The position numbers were made by a program, and so were the translations under genes. Shown in pieces: positions 21,831 through 35,070 of a DNA stretch of 64,000 nt (position 1 is the stretch's first letter; every line of letters starts with the position of its first letter). Source of the stretch: Manis javanica (lineage: Eukaryota; Chordata; Mammalia; Pholidota; Manidae); assembly GCF_040802235.1 (NCBI RefSeq), contig NC_133165.1, positions 12,681,623-12,745,622 on the forward strand, read 5' to 3'. Below the pieces are notes generated by a model that was not told where the DNA came from, did no database searches, and was given only the letters and a program-made list of their open reading frames with translations.

Positions 21831-23564
21831 CATTTCTTCGTCGTATTGAATTAGAACAATCGGCAGAGAGGAAGAACCTCTATGCATACAAGATTTTTGT
21901 CTAAGTATTGACTGTAGATATACTTTTTAGTGGTTACTACATAATAAATCAAAATTCCTGTAAGTATAGAAATGTTAAAATATCTTGTCTTTATAAATTA
22001 ACAGATTACATGCATACTCCTTTATCTTTTTCTAAATAACTCTCAAAGTGACAAAGTAAATCAATTTACTTTTGGAGATAAAAGGTTTATAACAAATTAC
22101 AGCTTTAAGCTTTATCAAATGCTTATGAGGACAGATGTAAAATTTCAGTAAATCAAATTAAAAATTGCTATAAATTATCAGGTCTCACTGAAATAAACCA
22201 AATCGCATTTATTACATGTTTAATAATTAGTTTATACTGTCTTAAATTCTCTATATTGTCATTAAAATTTCTATAGTTTTGTTAATTGTATGTGTGCTAT
22301 TGAAAAAAAATATATTAGAAATGTTCATTTTTCCATTATGATTTATATATATGTATATACACACATTAATATGCAATCATGAAATATGTGTATACATATG
22401 ATGATTATATAAATTATTTATGTATGTCACTTTTTAAAATATTTAATATAACATTTGAGGTCATATCTAAATTATTATTTGATTACCATATTTATACCTA
22501 AATTTATACTGCAGTTTTGATTATTGCCTTTGTAAAAATTCTCAGATTACCAGAAAAGGATTTGAACACATTTGAGTGTCTTGAAACTTTGAATAAGGAT
22601 TTTCCAATTTTTACCAGTTTACATTTTCACAAATAGTGTGTTAAGAATGCCCATTTCTAAATACAATGGGAAATATTTATTGTATATTTTAACATTTTCT
22701 TTTGTACAGGTAAAAGCCCATCCTATTATTTATTGATATTTACTATAATAGTAAGAATTTATATTTTTAGAATTATTTGTGAGATAAATTTCTTGTGAAA
22801 TATATGTTCATCTCTTCTGCCACATCTTTTGTGGTATCACCTTTATTAATATGCAAGAGCCTTGTATGTTACAGATAGTAATATTCTATTTGCCATGGTC
22901 ACTCAACTTTTTTCATTTAGCTCTTCACCTTATTTTCAATGTCTACAAATATTAACTGTGGGTTAAAACTGTCATTTATTTATCTGACTTCTTGATGCCC
23001 AGTTTATGGCCATAAAGTGTCTGTCTCCATTAAGTGAATATTTTCCATATTTAATTATGCTTATTTAAATAATAAAACTTAATGTCATTGTAGTTAATTT
23101 ACATTTAAGATAAACTTTCATCTTTGCATTTAATTATGTTTTAATTCTTGTATAAGATACTTGTATAAGATGTGATGGAAGATATACAAGTACTTTGCTA
23201 AAACTCAACCAACTAGTGTATAATTTATGTTATAATTTATGAGATTATACATTGTTGCCCTACATTTCTTATATTTCATTGTTAACATTATTTCTTTACA
23301 GAACATTTTAATATCTCTTGGGGCAAGTATTCTATCATTTATTTAAAAATATTTTGTTATTTTCCTCCATTATTTTCTTTCAATGAAATCTTAGACCACA
23401 CATGATTTTCAAGATAAAAAAATCTCACTAGAGTGTTTTAATTGAGATTATATCACATGTGTATTGAGAAAATTGAATTATTGGACCAGAAGTAGATTAT
23501 CTTTCCACATCTGTTAAATAAATGTTCAGGTTGTCAGTATATTTTGTACTTCTGTCCATATAAA
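21831..23564. other. unassigned AT-rich sequence, possibly old LINE debris
   Basis: Very AT-rich. Weak L1/HAL1-like antisense phrases occur at about 22,550-22,960 but are too eroded to assign. Nothing coding was found. Confidence 0.4.
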
Positions 23565-25245
23565 TTTTTCACATTTCCTTTTATAAAATCAGTTTTACTG
23601 AAATACTCCTCATATACAATAAAATGCATCCATTCCTAAGAGCATTGTATGGTTTTTGATGACAGTATACACCCACGTGACCATTAAACCAACCAAAGAA
23701 AAGAATACCCTAAAATTTCCCTTGACATTATGTAGCCCCATCACCTCCTTCACTACCACCCTAGACAGCAATCAGTATGACTTATTAGTTTTTCCTGTTC
23801 TTAAACATCATATCAACAGAAACCTACATATGAACTTTTTTTTTTGAATTGGATTCTTCAGTTAGCAAAATTTTCTTGAGATTCATCCATTTTAATGGGT
23901 ATATCTTCAATTTTTTCTTTATTTATTTATTAGTCCACTGTAGGAATATACCATAATTTATCCATTTACTAGTATAGGGTATTAAAATGTGTCAAGTTTG
24001 TGTCTGTTAGGAATAAAGCTATTGTAATACTGATCAAATTATTTTTGGAACCAAGTTTTAATTTTTGCTGGTTAAATTCCTAGGAGTAAATTACTGGGTC
24101 ATAGGAAAGGTATGTGTCTAAATTTATATAGCTTGCTGTTTACTAAACTGGTTCCATCATTTTACACCCCAACTTGCACTACCAGTCATTGCAACCCTCA
24201 CCAAAACTTACTATGATAAAGCTTTTTAATTTTAGACATTTTATTGGGTGTGCAATTTTACTGTGCATATCCCTCATTACTAATGGTGTTGAACATTTTC
24301 ATATCAATTATGTTCTAATTATGTTCATATCAATTATGTTGCTAAATGCTTGTTAAATATTTTGCTCATTTTTTATTGGGCTGTTTTCTACTTGGTATAG
24401 AGTTATGTTATTTCTTAACAGAATGTTTGAGTTTACCATTATGCAATATTGGCCTAGAATTTATCTGTAGAAAAGTGTTTATTGTCATATATAGTTTACT
24501 TAATATAAAACTTTCAGATATTCCAAATATTCTTGGAAAAATTTTTAAGAACTTTGTTTTATGTAGAGTTGTTCAATTTATTATAAGAACTTTCTTCAGA
24601 GTATTCCTTATAATCTTTCTACAACTAAAGGATCTGTTTCATTCATGATTTTAGTAATTTGTATTTTCTCTCTAGCCTGAGATGTTTCTAATGACCCAGT
24701 TTTTATGTCACTGATTTACTCTATGGTATTTGTTTTCAATTTCATGTTTCATTTTTCCTTCTACTGACTGTAATTAGTGCCTCCTTTTTAAAAAAAAATA
24801 GGTTATAAACTTAGATAATTGATTTTAGGCATTTCCTTTTTATGTAAACAAAAATTGCAAAATTCTAAGCACTGCTGTAGCTGTATCCCACAAAATTTTG
24901 TATACTGCTCCTTTTATTATTTATTTACAAATACTTTTTGACTTACCTTGTAACATTTTTCTTTGTTCAGTGAATGAATAAAAGTGTCCTAATTTCCAAT
25001 ATTTATAAGTTTCTAAGTACTTTACAAATAGCTTCCTAATACATCTCCATTATGTAGGATTTCAATCATTTTCAATTTCTTAAGACATATTTCATATTTC
25101 AGTATATATTCATCTTAATGATGTTCCATGTACACTTGAAAAGAATAGGTATTCTGTAGTTGTTGTGAGGATCAAATACTATATGTGGCTGTAAGGACAA
25201 GTTGGTTGATGGTCTTTCATATCCTTATAATTTTTTCTATTTTAG
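23565..25245 (-). mobile_element. old L1 (ORF2 to 3' UTR), split by a solo LTR
   Basis: Minus-strand ancient L1. The 3' UTR lies near 23,565-23,900 and ORF2 C-terminal phrases near 23,860-24,350 ('aaattcctaggagtaaattactgggtcata' around 24,075). After an internal loss near 24,600, RT and endonuclease-region phrases follow ('gctgtatcccacaaaattttgtata' around 24,880, 'tgttccatgtacacttgaaaagaata' around 25,123). The solo LTR begins at 25,246. Confidence 0.75.
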
Positions 25246-25566
25246 TGGGTAAAATTGCAGTATTTCCAGAATCTCTCCCCTGGCCTTAGTTCATTTCCAT
25301 ATCAATAGGTATTTCCAAGGGTTGGAGAGAAGTAGCCCATCTCCATATCAATAGGTGATTTCAAGGGGGAGTAAGGGCATGTCTGGACCAGAGAGGTTTG
25401 CTGGGGTCTTTATGCAGCTGGTTCATGAGATACATGGACAAGCAGAAGTAGACGACTGCTTGTGAGCAATAAACAGATATCTCCCAGTTTATTTCTCCCT
25501 TTGACTTATTTGAGCTTCAAAGGTTATTTGCCCCAGGGTGGGAATATATATTCCCCTGGAGTTACA
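25246..25566 (+). mobile_element. solo LTR, family X, copy 1
   Basis: A 321-bp element with TG...CA ends: it starts tgggtaaaattgcagtat and ends ctggagttaca. An AATAAA signal (agcaataaacag) lies about 100 bp before the end. A second copy with the same start, interior order and end lies at 51,037-51,348. Size, termini and poly(A) signal position indicate a retroviral LTR. No convincing target duplication could be seen, and the family is not recognised. Confidence 0.7.
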
Positions 25567-27440
25567 ATTTGGTTTCCCATTTTGAGAGATTATCCTTTTA
25601 TATGCAAATGTAATATTATTTATCTGAATATATCTGTATCTGTGTGTGTGTGTGTGTGTGTGTGTGTCTGTGTATGTATATATGCACACATACATAGTAA
25701 GAGAGAGAGAGTTGGCTAAGAATTTAACATATACAAAGAGATTAATTGTAATTTTTTTGTTTCAGGGTTAATAAAATCTACTGAGAAAAGGCCTGCATTT
25801 TTTTATTATCTGCAACAACATTTTACATGAGAATTGTTTTTCATGAAAAATTGAAATATTCTGCCATGCCATCTCAGCCTATGCATATGGTTAAAAATAA
25901 TGTTTGACATGTGAAGATTATTTTTTCTCAATAATTTCTTTTCTATTTATTTGCTAATATTCATATTTTAGTTTTTCAGAAGTCTTACATTTTAATGTCT
26001 GAGTACATGGGTATTTTATTTAATACTTTAGTCAATATCTTATATATGGTTTATATTGCCTTTTTCATTCCTAATTTGAGTATTTTGTTTCTTTTCATTA
26101 GTCAACAGAATTCACATATTTTTTTAAAAACAGACTGATTCTTACATTAATTTTAATAGAATTAATTACAGTTTTTGTTCATTGGCTTTATTGTCAAGCA
26201 CCTTTTAATTTTCCTTAATTTTATTTAAGATATGTGGTCAGGTCACTCATCCTATTGGCTTTCTGGTGTAATGAAATTAAAAGAGCTATTCTTATTTTTG
26301 CACGCCAATAATTATTTAACAAACAGTGTATAAGTCAATGACATGCTTAAAAATTTATGATTTAAAACATAATTTTTATTCCAGCAATGAATAAAACTAA
26401 TACATAATATTGTTGCACATTTATTTCTAATAATATATGCACATTTCATTTGCATGTATGTTTTTTAATCAACATTTTTTCTACAAAATTATAATTCACC
26501 TTAATCGAGGGTAACTCCTAACTTGGCAGTAATTCCCATTCCTTGTTGTCATGAGTCTGGCCTCCACCATCCTTATCCCACAGAGCTTTCTCTGATAGGC
26601 AGTAATATAAGGCACATTTAGCAACCTATTTTAAATATCTGGGATCTGGTTTTCTAGGCATCTATGTCTACCACCCTACCAAATTCTTTGCAAGTTCTTT
26701 GATTAAGTGCTTCGCTCAAAGGCAGATTGGTAGAATGCTAGCCTCAGCCACAGGTATATCTAGAGTTATTTTCATGACCTCCTAATAAGTTGAGTTTATT
26801 TCCCCTATATATTTATTCTGTTTTTTCAAGTTTCTGTTTATCATCTTTTTTCCTTTCATGGATAGTAAGGTATTTTGCAGTGACTTTCAATGTATTAGAT
26901 GTAAGAATTATTGGCCAATACCATAGTTTTTAATTACTGTTGCTCACTACAAAGCTTAAATATCTAAGAGAATAAGTACAGATACTTTTTATTTTTTTTA
27001 CATATTTATATATTGTGGGTGATCTCACTTTATTTTAATTTTCCCCAGTTAGACTATACAGTTACTTTGCCACATATTTTAAATATATCCCATTATATTT
27101 TTACTGTGTCAAGTATACAAGTTTGAATATATTTAGGTTGTTAATTCAAGAATAAATAACTAAATTTGTTTAGCTAAATTTAGTGATTAATAATTTGCTG
27201 TTAAGACCAGAAAGGAGAAATATCTTAGAAATGAGTCTATGAAATAGTAGCCTAAGTTTAAAGTGGCATTTTATCATCTAAAGGAATAATCAGAACATTT
27301 AAACATCTTTAAGTTTCCATTACATCATCATTCTTTATTCCTTTAAATGATTTAGGCAAGCTTGACAATTTCATCATCACTGCCCTCTGTAATAACACTG
27401 CCCACCAGCAGTTTCTGTGATAATGGTAGTGTTCTGTATC
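25567..27440. other. unassigned AT-rich sequence with microsatellite
   Basis: Contains a (TG)n run at 25,641-25,667 followed by TATA-type and (GA)n repeats to about 25,710. Weak antisense L1 phrases occur at 25,920-26,250 and could continue the preceding L1. No gene was recognised. Confidence 0.45.
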
Positions 27441-27600
27441 TGCCCTATACAGTAGTCATTAGTTATATATGACTATTGAACACTTGTAATATGCCTAATG
27501 TGACTGAGAGACTTAATTTTAATTGTACTTGATTTTAATTAACTTAAATGTTAATAGCCATATTAAATGGTTACCATTCTGGATACCATGCTGTCTAGAA
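27441..27600 (+). mobile_element. probable old DNA-transposon (MER-type) fragment
   Basis: The stretch 'cattagttatatatgactattgaacacttgtaatatg' matches my memory of a common mammalian MER element, with its gtagccactagccac...gagcacttgaaatg phrase. It is heavily mutated and short. The exact family is uncertain. Confidence 0.4.
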
Positions 27601-28049
27601 ATATCTATCTGTAAGTTGATGCAACATTGCTTCTATATTATTCTTAGTTCTGTTCTTGTCTTTTGTACACTTAATCATCCCAAACTTGATATTTGACAAA
27701 TTTATTACTGTGGGTCAGCCATTATAATGATCACTTTAAAGGATTATTATCACATATTTAATTAATTTAATTTGAATCAAAGGAAGTAGACATATACATT
27801 AATATATGTATTAATACATAGTTAGTAAATATTGATAATATGAAGTGATATCCACAATAGAGTATTAAGAAAGATTAAATTGACCAATAGTATCAGCAGT
27901 AAAATTCCATTTTAGTGAATAGTAAGCATTTTGTACATATGTCCTTGTGATCTGTTTTCCTGTGCAGTTTTCAATTTATTATAAGAGAAAAAAATTAAAA
28001 GGAGAATTCTGACTGCCATTGGAAAGTTTGGAATAAAAGATATTGTGGG

Positions 28050-28560
28050 GCAGACTAGTGACCCCTATGATGCCTTCTTTCTAGTATCCATCCCCTTGTA
28101 CAATCCTATTACCTTAAGTGTGGGTGGGGCTATGACTTGCTTCTAACCAATAGAATATGGCAAATGTGAGGTGACATATATCATGTGCCTGTTTTACTCT
28201 TTACTATAGAGAGTAAAGGGTCATGCCTGACTGGCTTATAGTTATAGCTCCAGAACATACCACACTGATTTATATATAAGAGATTCTCAATAAATATCTG
28301 TTGAAATAATTTACAAGTAACTAGTTTTTTTGACTGAATGAATATTCGTGAAAATTTTGAGTTTCAGCTGGCTTTGAAGAAGCAAGCTGCCATGCTGTGA
28401 GATTCCCTATGGAGAGGGCCATGTGTCAGAGAACTGAGAGCAGCATAAAGACACAGCAAGAAACTGAGGCAGGCAGTCTGCCAGTCTGCAAGAAACTTCC
28501 AGCTGTGAAAAACCACATGAGCTTGCAAGCAGATCCCAAAATGGACAAAGAGTAGAGGCG
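28050..28560 (+). mobile_element. MLT1-type LTR (ERVL-MaLR)
   Basis: Diagnostic MaLR phrases are in order: gggctatgacttgcttctaaccaatagaatatggcaaa (28,127-28,164), gctggctttgaagaagcaagctgccatgctgtgag (28,368-28,402), ggagagggccatgtg, and a tail with 'cacatgagcttgcaagcagatcc'. A segment at about 28,215-28,350 is unlike the consensus and may be a small insertion. Confidence 0.85.
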
Positions 28561-28789
28561 TGCGAAAATACAGGCTACGGTCTGGTCATGTACTTATGTC
28601 TAATGCATTTTGAATTCATCGTATTGACAATAGGTAAAAATGTAAGACTCTTAGTTAAGAGTGTCTTAAGTTTCAGGAAGATTCACAATGAAAGAGAATG
28701 TTGAATGATTATGCAAGCAAGCAAGGTTAAGAATTTGAATCTGTATATTTTAATACAGAGAAAGGAAAAACAAGAGTGATACAAAACTA

Positions 28790-30580
28790 AGTTGTGCTCT
28801 TCTGTAACAGAACCAACACTCAAAAACAAATTTAGAAAAAATATATTTATAGTCGCAACAAAACAATAAAGTTCTAATCTATTAATGGTATGTAGGTGTC
28901 TAAAAACAAAGACAAAACTTTATTCAAAGATATAAAAGAAGACAGAGATAAGTGGAAAAATAACACTTCATGAATATAAGGCTCAGAATCATAAACATGA
29001 CGGTCTTACTAAAACACAATCTATATAAAGAATCCTATTCTAAAATTGTCATTAGGGTTTTTAAAGGAACTTGTCAAGAATAATAAGAATGAACATATCC
29101 AAGAGAATTGTAAAAGAACAATGGATCGATGAAACGTACCAGTTAACAGGATATATTGTGTAGTTATAACAACTTCAGTAGAGTATGTTGACATCGGGAT
29201 AGAAATGGAACAGTGGCACGTTACAGGGAGTCCAAAATAGGCTCCACAACTGTGGCAAGGATCCACATGGCAGCAGAGCTTTAGAATGCACTTGGAAAAT
29301 ATAGAATAAACCACACATGGTGCTGGAACAATGTGCTTCTAAAGAAAGAAAGAAAGAATCCCGGTGGCAATCAGGGATATTAGATACTTACCTGGGAAAA
29401 TTTTTAAAAAAAGCTACTGAAAATGACATACATGGATGTATCCTTGTGTCCTTGTAGTAAGAAAGAATCCCTAGAGAAATCAGAAGGAAGTCATAAAATA
29501 AACAGGATGACAAATTTAAACATGCCTAAATGAAAATATTCTGTACCTTATAAGACGGTAGACAAGAAAATATTTTATCACATATAACCAAAACAAGATG
29601 TGTCCATGAAATGTTCTAATAAATGTAAAGCATTTTGAAATGTATATGATACACAATGAGCACAATATAAATGAAAACTATTATCATTATTTTATGAACA
29701 TATACAGAATTTCTTAAAAGCTTCAAGAAACAAAAGTTAGCAAGAGTCAACTTAAAGAAAATTAGCCAAAAAATATGAATAGTAATTTAAAAGAAGAAAA
29801 GTAAAATGGCCCACAGAAATATTCTAATCTCACTAGTAATCAGGAAAATAAAGAGGTCATTCACTTCCGTTATATTGACAAAAATTAAAACAACTCTTAT
29901 TAACAAATGTTAGCAAAGATGAGGAGCAATGGAAGTTTCAGTAATTACTGAATTATTTGCTAAATTGCAAAAGCTTAGTAAAATTGAAAGTAGACATTTT
30001 ATAAGCCAATAATTCCATTACCATCAGATATATAGAACTCATAAATTCGTACAGTGTGACATTTTAAGGAAAATATATAGCTTTGTTGTCATATTTAAAA
30101 ATTTGAATTCATCTAAATGTACTCTAAAATGAAAATTGATAATGTTATATTTACACAATTAAATATCAAAATTAACTTAAGATATAGGTAGCAACATGGA
30201 TAAATCTCAAAACCATTGTGTGTGAAAAAAGTGTAGGAAAGTATATACAATATCATACTTCTTATATAAAATTTAAAAACATGTAATCCACTGTTATATA
30301 TTTTTATGTATAATGCAAATAAGTAATAAATATAAATGAACATAAAATTCAGAAAAGTAGGTACTAATGAAACAGAAGGATGGTATGAAATCAGGAAGAT
30401 ATAAATAAGGGTCTTCAGCTTTTAAAGTTATAATTTATTTGAAATATAAAAATGAATCTGAATCAAGTAGGGAAGAATATTAAGTAAGACCTAACTTGCC
30501 ATATAAGAAGAAATATGTATTTGTTATATTATTCTCTAATATTTGATGTTGCTTAAAATATTTCATAATAATAAAAAGAA
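28790..30580 (+). mobile_element. ancient L1 fragment (ORF2 to 3' region)
   Basis: Plus-strand sequence shows the order of L1 ORF2 C-terminal and 3' parts, in eroded form ('acaaaactttattcaaagatataaaagaag', then the 'agcaaagatgaggagcaatggaa' phrase near 29,912). The plus frame is fully closed. The boundaries are estimates. Confidence 0.6.
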
Positions 30581-33500
30581 AAGGATTAGCAAGTGTAGAG
30601 AGATAACATAAGTTTATCATTGAAAGTTTTTAGATTTGTTGTAAGAGTGAAAGATAGCTAGGCCAAAGAAGATTGGGAAAATGACAGAATAATGTCTTAA
30701 AAAAGGAAAGAGGCCTTCAGAAGCAAGAGATTATCTGGGGGAAATAACAAATTCAGTTTTCCAGGGAAAAGTTTCAGGTAGTTCAGAAATCTATAGTAAG
30801 TAATGGTTTGCATCAGAAACAGTTTCTGTGAATAAACTTAGTTTCCTTTTAAACACCAAAATATATATAGGCATATGTGTGTGTGTGTGTGTGTGTGTAT
30901 AGTTGAATATAGACACTGATAATATTGGGAGATCAAGTTCTGGTAGATATTCATGTAGAAGTGATAACTGAAACTATGCAATGGAATGATAATTGCATTA
31001 GAAAAGTGGGAACAAGCAAAAGCCTTTGGAATTCATTTGCATCTGGCAACCCCAAATTGACACAAAATTAGACCATAAAGATGGGAATAAATAAGAATTA
31101 CATTATCAAGATCGAATTAAAGGAATGTGACAACAGTATATAGATGGGAAATAGGGTAGCTTGTTCGAAATCGAGAAAGGATTCAAGAATATCCAGAAGA
31201 TTACATGCCTGATGACATGATACCACTTTGGTAATTTTCACTGGTAAGCCTCCAACCTATTCTTTCTTTCATAAATTAGTAACTAGTTCATCTTTCATAA
31301 ATTAAGTCAGCAAGTAAAGCTCTGAAGTTCTGGTAGACACTGACAGCTTGATCAATATGCAACATGAGGAAAGGCTTACTATTACACCTTCATCCTGCAA
31401 ATCAATTTGTTTACATTAGAAGTCGAGAATTTTATTAGGGACCATATGGCTTTATGCAAAAAGAGTATTGCAACTACATAGTAAAGCTATTCTGTGGTTT
31501 TGGCATCTGAAGGCGTAGCATTTTTTTCTAGTCTACCTTGAGTCTTCACTTACATTGCGTTTCAGTTTCTATTCTACTGAAGTTAAATTTGTTCTGACAT
31601 AACCTTGTAACAAAAAGTGGTCACATCAGTCCTTATGGCTTAACATTACTCTCATGATATTTTTATAGTTTGTCTAAAACAAGATGAAAAATCAATTCTG
31701 GCAGCAAAATATTTTTATATATGAAGGAAACACTGTTTTCTTATAGAAATAAACATTTTTAAAAGTAATAAAAAATTCTCTAGCCTTCAAATTTTATTTT
31801 TGTTTTCTGACATATGAAAGAAATCAAAGAGAAAAGATGTACAGGTTTTACATTTAGTCTTATCAATATGTAAAGGTTATTCTGAAAATATCCCAGCGCC
31901 AAACACCAAACATTCATAATAAAATAACAGCAAACTTCCTACAAAATGCATACCTAAATCTGTAAGGAAATAAGGAAAATTTCCACAGGATTTAACCTAG
32001 AGAAAGCTGGAGTCTGCTGTGATAAAGTAGTATCTGAGGGATCTAAAGGCTTTTGATGATTTCTGAAGTCCAGAGACTTGAGTTTTAATTGTGGCCCAGA
32101 GAACTGGGTTGGAGATGAGGGCCTTTGGTCTGTTCCAAGTGGAAATTGGTGCACAGATCCACTCACAAAATATATAGCACTTCAATAATATAATAATAAT
32201 AACTGAATTTAAATGTTCAAAGGATATGGTGAAATAGCAGATTATTCAGATAACGTAAGGACATAGAAAGAAAATATCAAAGAGGGGTTAAGAGATGATA
32301 TAATGAGAATGCAACATACAAATTCTTAGGTTCCAGAAGTGAGGGATGAAAGGCATGAGGCAGGACAAATCTCCTGGGCTAAAAAAGAATATCTACACCT
32401 GGACACATCAAACATAATGATGCTACAAAACACCAAAGACACTGGGGACATCACAGAAACAGCTATGGAGGAAAATGAAGATAAACAATAGAAGAATGGC
32501 AACAGGCTTTAAAGAGTTAGTGAGAAGATCCAATTACTGGAACTAAAACAGAAACAAGAAAATTTTTTAAATGAAAGATATGAAGCATAAATTAATGTGA
32601 TAAAAATAATTCCAAATGTATTAATAATACTGAAAAAACAACAAAAAATTAACAAAAAAAAGTTAAATATAATTTACACCTGTAAAAATACTCTTCTAAA
32701 TAAAAATTAGATTAAAAAATTGCAAGGGAAATTAGAAAAAAGGTAATTATGGGACATAACTAAAAGAATTTCTAGAAGAAATTTTGCAGACTATTAGAAA
32801 AAGGAAATATACAAGTATATGAGAAAATCATCTATCTCAAGGTGAAAGGGAAAGAACAGAAATAAATTTTGGAGAAATCAACACTAATGGATAAAATTTA
32901 TCAAATAAACAGCTTTTTGTTTGAGATTGATATACCCCAAAATGACCACATTAAAGAAGTAAAAAGCATAGACCAGGTAGTCATTTTCACATGTTCAGGG
33001 AAAAAAAGTGTATGGATAATTTCAACATTCACTCAAGATAAAAACACTTAGAAAACCAGAAAGAAATTACTTAAGTTGCTATAGAGTCTGCCAAAAAATC
33101 CATAGCTAAATACATGATTTAAAAAGATGGAAAACTTCCCCTTAAAATTAACAAAAAAATTGAATTATATCTTATTATTATTTAAGTTCAAATTTACAGA
33201 TCCAGATATATGGTCCCTAAATTTTTCATTCACTTATTTCAAACTTAAAGCTGAAACATTGTCTTATAATGTTTCCACCTAAAAAATTCTGTTTGACTAG
33301 CTAAAAATGGACTGTAAAATCTCAGGATTTTTAAAAATTGACAGTATAAACAGAACAGAAATTTCTAGTCAGCACACATGAAGCCTCACTATTAACCACA
33401 CTGCTATTTGTTTATATTGAATCCTTGAAATCTCTATTTCTGCAACTATTTTCCACTTCTGTTAGAAGTTCCTGTCATTTTCTTGGAAACTGAGCAATGT

Positions 33501-33849
33501 ATCATGTCTGAGAAGTCCCTAAAATAGGGCAGAAGAAAAATTTCAGATAATACATTCATTGCTAATAAAGCACTAATGATTACATCTAAAATCACTGATA
33601 TCTTAACATAAACCAACAACTTGATTGTGGCTGATGTTGAAAGGAATCTAAATGTTAAAAAAATATGCTCTGGATACATATAATCCCTATTTTTTGAGTG
33701 TGAAGTCCTACTAAATATTGGTTAAGGGTACACTACATATATGAAAGTACACTTCCAGTCACAAATACACTCACAGTCATTAATGTCTCATGTCACAGGA
33801 ATACCAATCCATCATATGAACAAGCTTAGTTTTTATTTGTCATACTTTT
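30581..33849. other. unassigned intergenic sequence; weak L1 5'-like stretch
   Basis: Holds a (GT)n run at 30,876-30,899. The purine-rich stretch at about 32,330-33,060 has a faint resemblance to L1 5' UTR or ORF1 on the plus strand, but no motif is firm. No host exon was seen. Confidence 0.4.
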
Positions 33850-33990
33850 CATTTGTGCTTGCAAATATTTGCTAAGTGGCTTCCTCACACTAGATTGTGA
33901 GCTCCATGAAGATAAGGACGTTGTCTGGTTACAAAATCCTCATCTAGCATACAGCATCTGATTAATAAATATATGTTCTCTGACTAGGCA
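33850..33990 (+). mobile_element. L2 3'-end fragment
   Basis: 'actagattgtgagctccatgaagataagg' followed by 'ttaataaatatatgttc' is the usual 3' end of a mammalian L2 LINE, which ends near an AATAAATATT-type repeat. Confidence 0.75.
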
Positions 33991-34616
33991 TTATTCTCCA
34001 CAGCAATTGATTTGCTTATATACACATTCACTGTGAATTCTAACACTAAATATGTTCATCTTCTTGCATTGGCTAGGAGGATACTCAAAAATGGTGATAT
34101 GAAACACCTCTATCAAAGAGAAGAATACATAGTTGTGTATTTGATATAACCTCCCCCTTGTTTTTTAATTTCTATCCTATTATGTCCATTTTACTTCTTT
34201 ACCACTATGCCTCTTAGATTCAATCATTTAATGTAAATATTCTCAATACTCATTTTGGGATGATGTGCAAGTATACAAAAAATATGAACAAAGTAAAATG
34301 CAAATGGTTTTATAAACTCCACTTTTCGTACTATACCAACACAAAATGATTTTATTTATCTTCAATCACCGGCGTCAACAAAGCTGCATTCTGTCCTTCA
34401 ATGATATCTTTGGAAGATCTCTTTACCTTCCAGTCATGGTTAGTGATTTTTAAACATCCATTGGATTGATTATACCAACTCCTCAGCTCCTCCCCTAGCT
34501 GCTTAGCGACAAACTCAGGTAGGGTCTTGTAAGTTACCTCAAGATCAGATATTCACAGTAATACCCGATAACTGAGAATTCTTGCATTCTAGATATATCA
34601 TGTAGGGGAGAAAAAT

Positions 34617-35070
34617 TCTTCTACCCATTTTAGGTCTCTACTGGGGCTCTGCAACTAAAGACGATAAACAAAAGAAATTAATATAAATTTAAGTTTTAGG
34701 TTACAGGGAAACCCTCTTAAGCCCATTTCTTAAGAATATGAAGACCCAAATAAGTGGCAAAACCTAATGTTTTTATAGTAGGCTGAACAAAGAGAGGCAA
34801 TTGCAAAAATGTAACTAAAATATATAGGCAAACTAAAGGAAGATAATTACTTTAGCAAGATCTGTTTTTTCAGAAGTCCTTGGTCTTAACTTCCTACCCC
34901 TGATTATAAGAATGTTTCTTTTCTCCTGGGGTATCTTTCACAGAAGAGTTATTCTCCCATTTTCAGAAAAAAAAAAGAGATCAGAATGCTCATCTTGCAT
35001 CTACTGTTTTTCAAGTTCCTTTAGCTCAAAATGATCCTTGTGTTGAAGAGGCAGATTTTGAGGGGACACC
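34617..35070. mobile_element. unclassified LTR-like interspersed repeat
   Basis: Sequence from 'ctggggctctgcaactaaag' to the 'gaggggacacccttcaccac' stretch has the texture of an ERVL-type LTR (purine-rich middle, multiple short direct repeats). A 48-bp part of it (34,643-34,690) recurs at 36,825-36,872. I did not recognise the family. Confidence 0.4.
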